From positions 11,541 to 23,293 of the forward strand of contig DCGO01000097.1 of NCBI GenBank assembly GCA_002314605.1: a stretch of 11,753 nt of DNA, given 5' to 3'. Source of the DNA: Lentisphaeria bacterium UBA1776. GTDB taxonomy: Bacteria; Verrucomicrobiota; Lentisphaeria; Victivallales; Victivallaceae. The notes below the pieces were generated by a model. The model did not search any database. It had not been told where the DNA came from and saw nothing but the letters and a program-made list of their open reading frames with translations. Position numbers and translations under genes: made by a program. Below, piece after piece: positions 6,874-11,753 of this stretch (its first letter is position 1; each line of letters begins with the position of its first letter).

Positions 6874-8013
6874 TCAGTTCCTTTTCAGCCGGAAGAAGGT
6901 TCCTCCGATATATTCATCGCAGGGCGGCGGGAAAGGAAAATCCGAACCGATGAAGTAGGAGTAATAGATCCTTCCGTCGGGAAGTTCCAGCAGTGTCGTT
7001 TCCGCATTGTGATCGAAAGGTTTCCGTTCCCCTTTGTCCAGGATTGTCACCCGGGGAATGTGAAAATCGTATGTGCCGGACTCCCAGGTCCTGCCGTCAT
7101 TCAGACTGAAGGCCATGAAGTGACCGGGACAGGCCAGGATCAGAATATTCTCCCGGGTCCGCAGAAGATACGGTCTCCCGCGGAATCCGAATCCGGTATC
7201 CTGCAGGCCGGAAACCTTCCAGTTTCCGGGGCCGCATGGAGAAAGCGTCAGCATGTGGTAGTTGATCCCGTTGTGTTTGGGGATGTCCATGCGGTGGGTC
7301 CGCATGACAATCAGAATATTCCCGTTTGCCAGCCCGGCAATGGAGGGCTCATGAAAAGACATATTGTCGTGAGATTCCGCAAATTTGAACGGTCTGGTCC
7401 AGGTCCGGCCCTCATCTCCAGACACGGAGAGATAGACTCCGCCATTGCCGTCATAGGCAGTAAAATAGACATCTTTGCCGATAAAACGGATGTCGTTAGG
7501 GCAAAGTTCCGTGTCCGGCAAGGAGACCGCCGCCAGCGGAGTGAATGTTTTTCCGCAGTCAGACGTCTCCGCAATGACAACGCTTCCAGGCTCCGTTTTC
7601 AGTTTCGGGAAGGCCTCTGCACTGCAGATGCCGAGATTTTTTCCGGATGGGGCCGCCTGCGGGGCCATGATGCAGAAATAAGCCTCGTTTCCAAGGGTTT
7701 GCCAGATCTGACGGAATTTCCGTCTTTCCGGGTCGTATTTCATTCCGATCCGGGAGATCCGGTAATCCCCTGACCGTTCGCGGTAAGCGTAGGACGGTTC
7801 CTGCTTCAGGTCTCCGGAAATGTTCTGGAAGATGACACAGAGATTTCCCTGATTGTCCAGAAAAGCCGTGGGCCACTGATTGTGACCCGGTTTTTCGCCG
7901 GATTCGTAAACCTTTAGCGTCTCAATCTCTTCCGGGACGACCAGACTGGTACAGCCGCAATGGAGCGACAGCGCCAATGCGGCGGCGGAGACAGAGGTCG
8001 ATAATTTTTCCAT
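6874..8013 (-). CDS. Exported sialidase-like (BNR/Asp-box) beta-propeller protein
   Basis: The 379-residue protein begins with a short signal sequence (residues 1 to about 21, core AAALALSL) ending in CGC. It could be a lipoprotein, but the lipobox is not consensus because His, not Leu, is at -3. Three Asp-box repeats are visible: SDCGKTF (151-157), SGDEGRTW (198-205) and LNDGRTW (304-310). EPSIAGLANGNILIVMRT (222-239) is a typical sialidase-fold segment. The Arg-Ile-Pro motif that supplies the first catalytic arginine is not evident; the equivalent region reads HNQWPTAF (44-51). Sialidase activity is therefore doubtful, and another glycosidase or a binding role is possible. Start choice: ATG at 8013 gives a proper signal peptide with AGGA 10 bases upstream; ATGs at 8022 and 8034 are less well placed. 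Confidence 0.72.
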   Translation of the reverse strand: MEKLSTSVSAAALALSLHCGCTSLVVPEEIETLKVYESGEKPGHNQWPTAFLDNQGNLCVIFQNISGDLKQEPSYAYRERSGDYRISRIGMKYDPERRKFRQIWQTLGNEAYFCIMAPQAAPSGKNLGICSAEAFPKLKTEPGSVVIAETSDCGKTFTPLAAVSLPDTELCPNDIRFIGKDVYFTAYDGNGGVYLSVSGDEGRTWTRPFKFAESHDNMSFHEPSIAGLANGNILIVMRTHRMDIPKHNGINYHMLTLSPCGPGNWKVSGLQDTGFGFRGRPYLLRTRENILILACPGHFMAFSLNDGRTWESGTYDFHIPRVTILDKGERKPFDHNAETTLLELPDGRIYYSYFIGSDFPFPPPCDEYIGGTFFRLKRN

Positions 8014-8042
8014 GAATGACATTTCCTGAATCATGAGGTGGT

Positions 8043-8076
8043 GTACAGGGCGCGTCGCAAAGCGGCGGCTCTGTAC
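8043..8076. repeat. Intergenic inverted repeat (hairpin) between two exported-protein genes
   Basis: GTACAG (8043-8048) and CTGTAC (8071-8076) form the outer arms. Inside, CGTCGC-AAA-GCGGCG can pair as a second stem with one mismatch on the transcribed strand. It lies in the 71-base gap between the TIM-barrel gene and the propeller gene. There is no T-run after it on the minus strand, so it is not a standard terminator. It might affect mRNA stability or relative expression. Confidence 0.45.
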
Positions 8077-8084
8077 GGATGACG

Positions 8085-9356
8085 CTAATCCGCCATTTTA
8101 TAGAGTTTACCCTGTCCGGGACGCAGCCAGCAGTCCTGGGATGTCACGGGGTAAAGTATCCCCGAATAGCAGTTGAAATTCCGCAATTTCCTTCCGTTGA
8201 GTGCTTCCGCCTGGAAATGCGCCACATGAGTCCGGCTCAGGTTGACGATCAGCACCCAGTCGGCGTCCTGGGGATCCTTGAATTCCCCGATGAGGAAAGA
8301 ACACTCTCCCTCCTCCGTTTTGATGGAAGAGATCAGCCGTCCCGGCAGACGCCTGTGCATGGGATAATTCTTGAAAACCATCCGGTCACGCAAGGTCAGA
8401 CCGTAAAAACAGCCGGTGGATCGGAGGGTATTCAGGACCGGGGCCAGTTTCCGGACGCGGAAATTCAATTCACGCATGTTCCAGTAGGTCGGGGTCTTGT
8501 CTCCCAGAAAATTGAACGGCCCGCCCTGGAAGTTGTGATTCTGGTGGCTGACCGTCGTAAAATACCCGATGCCTTTTGCCCCGTATGCCAGAGATGAAAA
8601 GACCTGAAAATCCAGATCTGCCGCATTCGGTTCCGCAAACGCATCATGGGCGGCGCCCAGCACCGTACACCAGAACGGCATGTCATATTTCTGCGTGATC
8701 CGCCGGACGGTGTCCAGATTCTCAAGGAATGAGGCCAGCTGCGCTGTTTCTCCCAGGCGGTTGTCCTTGTTCCGGTAGTTGTCGTACACCAGGAGCGGGG
8801 CCGGATATTCTTTGAAGAGTTTGCAGTAAGTCTCAATGTACTCTTCGTAGTTTTTTCCGCCGTGCTGATTCGGCTGGGACCAGCTGGGGAAGAGATTGGT
8901 ATAAATATACCGGTCGGGCAGGGCCTTTTTCAACGCCTTGTATGCCGCCGTGTAGCCGGACAGGACCTTGAGGGAAGGTTCATCGGTGTACTGCATGGCG
9001 TAAAATGCCTTGTGATCCCGGAAGGATGCCGCCGTCTCTGTGATCTTCGCTTGCATTGATTTGTCTGCCGGATGCTGCAGAAGGCTGTTCAGTTCCGGGC
9101 GGTAAACGATCCCCTTGAGACCGTATTTCCCGCACCAGTCCAGTTCATTCCGGTCGTAGACGGGAATCAGGGTCAACCCCATGTCCGCCTGATCCCGGAC
9201 GATCCTTTCATTGGCACGCCAGAGGAAATTGAAGCCCACGATGGGAAAAAAAGGCTCCTTGCGGAAATCAACTTCCGCCGCCCCGTCCGCTGCACTCAGC
9301 TGAGGAAGGAAGGCGGACGCCGAAAAAAACAAGGCAATGACAAGGTGCCGGAACAT
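8085..9356 (-). CDS. Secreted TIM-barrel protein, putative clan-A glycoside hydrolase
   Basis: The 423-residue product has a clear signal peptide (residues 1-22, cleavage likely after LSA). The mature part resembles GH42-like/clan-A barrels: QYTDEPS (122-128) places Glu126 as a candidate acid/base, LLVYDNYR (188-195) is a strand with an acidic end, and SSLAYGAKGIGYFTTV (254-269) is the segment often seen in beta-galactosidase-type barrels. A C-terminal beta-sandwich of about 100 residues follows from about 335, including DWVLIVNLS (366-374). The exact family cannot be named, and the nucleophile is not obvious. The ATG at 9356 lies one base after the stop of the carbohydrate-binding-like gene, indicating translational coupling. 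It probably acts in the periplasm or outside the cell as an early step of glycan trimming. Confidence 0.68.
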   Translation of the reverse strand: MFRHLVIALFFSASAFLPQLSAADGAAEVDFRKEPFFPIVGFNFLWRANERIVRDQADMGLTLIPVYDRNELDWCGKYGLKGIVYRPELNSLLQHPADKSMQAKITETAASFRDHKAFYAMQYTDEPSLKVLSGYTAAYKALKKALPDRYIYTNLFPSWSQPNQHGGKNYEEYIETYCKLFKEYPAPLLVYDNYRNKDNRLGETAQLASFLENLDTVRRITQKYDMPFWCTVLGAAHDAFAEPNAADLDFQVFSSLAYGAKGIGYFTTVSHQNHNFQGGPFNFLGDKTPTYWNMRELNFRVRKLAPVLNTLRSTGCFYGLTLRDRMVFKNYPMHRRLPGRLISSIKTEEGECSFLIGEFKDPQDADWVLIVNLSRTHVAHFQAEALNGRKLRNFNCYSGILYPVTSQDCWLRPGQGKLYKMAD

Positions 9357-9357
9357 T

Positions 9358-9879
9358 TCAATCCAGCTCCGTGATCTTCAGATTACGGAATTCCATGGAG
9401 TTGGCGGTTGTCATCAGCACGATGTAAGGCGCCTCGCACTCCTTGGCTCTTGGGCTGACTTCAAAGAGCACTTCGGTCCAGTCTTCTTTGCCGTGGATGG
9501 CCCTGGCGTTGACACTGGTATGCTTGTATTTGCCGTCCGGCTGCTTGGCGCGGTATTCCACATAAACCATGCCGGTTCCCTGATCGGTTGATCTCACACT
9601 GCAGGAAACGGCATAGCTTTTGTCGGCCGCCAGCGGGAGATTGCGCTGCACGACCATGCAGGCTCCGGTGCCGGACTTGGCAAGTTTCAGCACCTTCTGC
9701 CCGGCTTCTCCGTTTACCGTAAGACCGTTGGCGGGGACCACGCAGACCCAGTCCGCCGGATTTTTGCCGGCCATTTTTTCAAACCCGGCATTTTGGACCA
9801 GAGGCGCCTTGGCCGGCGCGGCGGCGGAAAGCGTGATGCCGAATGCGAGAGTCAGCACAGAGATCATACAACTTTTCAT
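9358..9879 (-). CDS. Small secreted carbohydrate-binding-module-like protein
   Basis: The 173-residue protein carries a signal peptide (1 to about 24, cleavage near SAAAPAKA) and a single jelly-roll domain of the CBM4/9-like or galactose-binding type. Evidence is the opening VQNAGFEKMAGKNPADW (28-44), an NxGFE...P-x-W pattern typical of these modules, alternating strands, and the closing MEFRNLKITELD (162-173). No catalytic domain is attached, so it could hold substrate near partner enzymes. The start at 9879 is chosen for AGGAG 7 bases upstream and the signal peptide; a longer frame to 9954 would run into the pseudopilin gene. It is 34 bases after the pseudopilin stop and 1 base before the TIM-barrel gene. 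Confidence 0.7.
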   Translation of the reverse strand: MKSCMISVLTLAFGITLSAAAPAKAPLVQNAGFEKMAGKNPADWVCVVPANGLTVNGEAGQKVLKLAKSGTGACMVVQRNLPLAADKSYAVSCSVRSTDQGTGMVYVEYRAKQPDGKYKHTSVNARAIHGKEDWTEVLFEVSPRAKECEAPYIVLMTTANSMEFRNLKITELD

Positions 9880-9913
9880 AATAAAACTCCTTTTTTTGGT
9901 TATCCGCCGCCCC

Positions 9914-10549
9914 TCAGAGCTCGGGACGGAAGTTCTTGTTGAAATTACCCTCATTCAAAAGCTCACTGCGTTTGACCGTGGCCACATGGTCCAGATACAT
10001 GCAGTTGACGGAATCGCCGTTGTGCCGGGGGACGGTACCGATATAACTGTTCATCATGGAGGATGCGGTACTTACGGTACTGATCAGCGCATACCACACG
10101 GCGTCCGAAAGGACGATCATGCCGGTATTTTTGATAAAACCGATTTTCCGCAGGGCCGGTCCGGACGCGTACACCCCCATCCACTGATTGTAGCCGAAGG
10201 GGCCCCTGCTGGTTTCTTCGGGGACCCCGTTGATCGCATTGAATTTGACCGGCGGCTGAAAGTTGGGGCAGTCGAACATGATCTTGTATTTCTGGTTGAA
10301 ATATGGAAGCATGAGAACAAACCACGCCCCCTTGCCGTCCATCCATTCGGGAAGATAGAACTCATGGTTGTCATTGGCGTAGAACAGCACTGCTGTATTC
10401 ATCTGCTTCATGTTGTTGAGGCAGGTCATGGTCTTGGCCCGGTCCCGGGCATTGTTCAGGGCCGGCAGCAGCATTCCGGCCAAAATGGCGATGATGGCAA
10501 TCACGACCAGCAACTCAATCAGCGTGAATCCGTTTTTTCTGTCCTTCAT
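9914..10549 (-). CDS. Type IV prepilin-like (pseudopilin) protein
   Basis: The 211-residue protein has a class III (prepilin) leader: MKDRKNG is removed before Phe8, and Glu12 is the conserved +5 glutamate. The hydrophobic helix FTLIELLVVIAIIAI (8-22) then continues to about residue 31. Cys43 with LNNMKQ and Cys94-Pro95 are typical of the PVC-superphylum prepilin-like group (DUF1559/H-X9-DG type). The C-terminal signature is altered here: after His176 there are ten residues, then Asp187-His188, not nine and Asp-Gly. Such proteins should be processed by prepilin peptidase and inserted in the inner membrane; their role is unproven. AGGAG lies 7 bases before the ATG. It is the first gene after the putative operator, so it heads the sugar operon. 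Confidence 0.9.
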   Translation of the reverse strand: MKDRKNGFTLIELLVVIAIIAILAGMLLPALNNARDRAKTMTCLNNMKQMNTAVLFYANDNHEFYLPEWMDGKGAWFVLMLPYFNQKYKIMFDCPNFQPPVKFNAINGVPEETSRGPFGYNQWMGVYASGPALRKIGFIKNTGMIVLSDAVWYALISTVSTASSMMNSYIGTVPRHNGDSVNCMYLDHVATVKRSELLNEGNFNKNFRPEL

Positions 10550-10638
10550 GATTTGACTCCTGTTCATTTGGTTTACGAGAAAACAAGTCTTCACTGAACT
10601 GTGAGATAACATTACCATATGTTTCAGAAAATACCTTA

Positions 10639-10666
10639 ATAAAATACGCAAATATATGTATTTTAT
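10639..10666. repeat. Inverted repeat overlapping the operator
   Basis: ATAAAATAC (10639-10647) and GTATTTTAT (10658-10666) are perfect 9-base arms around a 10-base spacer. The repeat overlaps both direct repeats of the proposed AraC-type site. The region is AT-rich in an otherwise GC-rich window, as expected for a promoter. Confidence 0.6.
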
Positions 10667-10673
10667 ACGCAAA
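10644..10673 (-). promoter_or_regulatory. Putative AraC-family operator: two 9-bp direct repeats, 21-bp period
   Basis: On the minus strand TTTGCGTAT occurs at 10673-10665 and again at 10652-10644, exactly 21 bases apart, that is two helical turns. Tandem half-sites with this spacing are the usual target of AraC-family proteins, and the regulator gene ends 11 bases away. The site lies 95-124 bases upstream of the pseudopilin start codon, so the regulator most likely controls the pseudopilin-to-DUF4434 operon, either as activator or repressor. Confidence 0.6.
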
Positions 10674-10688
10674 GAGTTTTCCGGTCAG
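10660..10688 (-). promoter_or_regulatory. Possible promoter overlapping the operator
   Basis: On the minus strand CTGACC (10688-10683) and TAAAAT (10665-10660) are separated by 17 bases. The -35 overlaps the regulator's stop codon and the operator repeats fall in the spacer and at the start point, which would suit repression. A weaker promoter downstream of the repeats, needing activation, is equally possible. Confidence 0.28.
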
Positions 10689-11560
10689 GAGCCGCCGGAT
10701 ATCTCCGGGAGGCTGTTCTGACGGGCAAGCTGCCGGTACTCTCTGGGAGCCTGTCCGGTTTTTTTGCTGAAATAATGGGAAAAATAGTTGGTGTCGGAGA
10801 AACCGAGGCGGTAGGCGATCTCGGATACCGCGAGGGAACTTTCACGGAGCAGCCTCCGGGCCTCAGTCATCCGGAGTTCCAGCTGATACCCGATGGGCGT
10901 GGTATTGAAGCGGTTCCGGAACTGCCGGATCAGCTGGCTCTCGGACAGGGAGGAGAGTTTTGCCAGCTTGCTCAGACGGATCTCTTCGCGGTAGTGGATA
11001 TTGATGTAGTCCAGAATTTTTTCCAGTTCCTGATTCCGTTTCCCGGTCAGCAGACTTTTGGCATATCCCTGGGTCAGGAGGCACAGGAGAACCGAAAAAT
11101 AACTGCGCAGTTCGCTTTCATTCCGGGAGGACTGCAGCTGATTCATCTGGCTGACAATGCGGGCGACATCGAAGAACTCCGCGCTGTTCAGGTGAAAAAT
11201 GTTGGTTTTTTTCCGGCCGCCGAAGAGGTCGTGCATGCCGTGGAGGAAGTTCAGGTTGAATCCCAGCATGTTCTGCACATCGCTGCTGCAGGAAATGGTA
11301 AAAAGTTCCAGATGGTCGCACTGCAGAATGCTGTGGATTCCTTCCGGCAGAGTTACGCAGATATCCCCTTTGTGCAGGCGGACATTCCGGCCGTCCGAGT
11401 GATGGATCGCGGTCCCGTTTGCCACAAACGTGATCTCGATGCAGTTCTCATGACCGTGCTCAATGACGTCTCCCGTGATCTCCGGATAGAAGATATTGAA
11501 GAGAACATTGTCGATCTTGCTGCTGGGTGCGTAGGTGAAAATTTTTGCACCGGTTGGCAT
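10685..11560 (-). CDS. AraC-family transcriptional regulator with cupin-like sensor domain
   Basis: The 291-residue protein has an N-terminal cupin-like domain (about 15-110; HGHENCIEITFVANGTAIHH at 36-55 is the metal/ligand-barrel segment, followed by GDICVTLPEGIHS at 65-77) and a C-terminal AraC DNA-binding domain (about 178-280). The first helix-turn-helix is LSKLAKLSSLSESQLIRQFR (196-215) and the second AVSEIAYRLGFSDTNYFSHYF (244-264), ending with the family signature around GQAPREYR. It should sense a sugar from the locus and act on the direct repeats just downstream. The start at 11560 is chosen for AAGGG 8 bases upstream; the in-frame ATG at 11599 falls next to the terminator T-run and has no ribosome binding site. 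Confidence 0.92.
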   Translation of the reverse strand: MPTGAKIFTYAPSSKIDNVLFNIFYPEITGDVIEHGHENCIEITFVANGTAIHHSDGRNVRLHKGDICVTLPEGIHSILQCDHLELFTISCSSDVQNMLGFNLNFLHGMHDLFGGRKKTNIFHLNSAEFFDVARIVSQMNQLQSSRNESELRSYFSVLLCLLTQGYAKSLLTGKRNQELEKILDYINIHYREEIRLSKLAKLSSLSESQLIRQFRNRFNTTPIGYQLELRMTEARRLLRESSLAVSEIAYRLGFSDTNYFSHYFSKKTGQAPREYRQLARQNSLPEISGGS

Positions 11561-11601
11561 GGTGGGATCCCTTTTTTGAAAAAATCCGGGGAACTGCATG
11601 C

Positions 11602-11627
11602 AAAAAAGCCGCCGGAATTCCGGCGGC
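11602..11627 (-). terminator. Rho-independent terminator of the GGGtGRT gene
   Basis: A perfect 20-base palindrome (11608-11627) folds as stem GCCGCCGG, loop AATT, stem CCGGCGGC, and is followed on the minus strand by six T (11607-11602). It begins 22 bases after the stop codon of the GGGtGRT gene and isolates that gene from the regulator, which must then have its own promoter in 11561-11601 or accept read-through. No good -10/-35 pair was found there. Confidence 0.92.
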
Positions 11628-11649
11628 CTTGAGCGCGGTAATCTTTGGA

Positions 11650-11753
11650 TTACTTCATGGCCTGAGCCACGGCAACCGCCACATCGACGCTGGCGCCCAC
11701 CATGGGGTTGTTGCCCATGCCGATGAGTCCCATCATTTCCACATGAGCGGGAA
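11650..11753 (-). CDS. GGGtGRT family protein (C-terminal end only)
   Basis: Only the last 33 codons are inside the window: PAHVEMMGLIGMGNNPMVGA (first 20 residues) and then a VAVAVAQAMK end. This closely matches my memory of the C-terminus of GGGtGRT proteins, a family of about 330 residues of unknown function found in spirochaetes, clostridia and relatives. The family-naming glycine-rich motif lies outside the window. A strong terminator follows, so it belongs to a separate transcription unit from the sugar locus. Confidence 0.82.
   Translation of the reverse strand, partial: PAHVEMMGLIGMGNNPMVGASVDVAVAVAQAMK

Noticed and set aside
10550..10672. Longer pseudopilin start at 10672.
   Set aside because: It would put 41 residues before the prepilin leader, destroying a normal cleavage site, and would start inside the operator; the ATG at 10549 has AGGAG.
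11561..11601. Promoter of the AraC regulator.
   Set aside because: TTGCAT is present but no acceptable -10 follows at the right distance; the region is too short and homopolymer-rich to call.
10775..11632. A 285-codon plus-strand frame opposite the AraC regulator.
   Set aside because: It is antisense to a well-supported regulator and runs through a terminator palindrome; no family features.

Overview
The window reads as a piece of a Lentisphaerota (Victivallales-like) chromosome. This is inferred from the gene mix, not from a marker search. The clues are a type IV prepilin-like protein of the kind these bacteria carry in large numbers, dense sugar-degradation genes under an AraC-family regulator, a GGGtGRT-family protein and a moderately GC-rich composition. 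Every supported gene is on the minus strand, so the biological order runs from high to low coordinates.

Layout in the direction of transcription: (a) 11753-11650, the C-terminal end of a GGGtGRT-family protein, closed by a strong intrinsic terminator (11627-11602). (b) 11560-10685, an AraC-family regulator with a cupin-like sensor domain. (c) 10684-10550, a regulatory gap holding two 9-bp direct repeats exactly 21 bp apart and an overlapping 9-bp inverted repeat, probably the operator. (d) 10549-2710, seven closely packed genes: a pseudopilin-like protein, a small secreted carbohydrate-binding-like protein, a secreted TIM-barrel glycosidase-like protein, an exported sialidase-like beta-propeller, a GH78 alpha-L-rhamnosidase, a GH130 beta-mannoside phosphorylase or hydrolase, and a DUF4434 TIM-barrel protein. 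(e) 2684-2286, a DUF4186 protein. (f) 2216-657, a PutP-type sodium/solute symporter with its own promoter candidate. (g) 415-1, rpmJ and the start of rpsM, again with a promoter candidate, which uses the same two hexamers and spacing as the putP one.

The working model is a sugar-utilisation locus. Exported proteins (pseudopilin, carbohydrate-binding-like protein, TIM-barrel enzyme, propeller) would capture and trim a glycan, and cytoplasmic enzymes (GH78, GH130, perhaps DUF4434) would finish rhamnose- and beta-mannose-containing fragments. The locus has no SusC/SusD pair and no ABC or PTS sugar importer. The feature most worth following is the pseudopilin placed first in the operon, directly behind the putative AraC operator.

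No tRNA, rRNA, CRISPR array, insertion sequence or phage gene was seen. No gene-free stretch exceeds 300 bases; the longest is 416-656 (241 bases).
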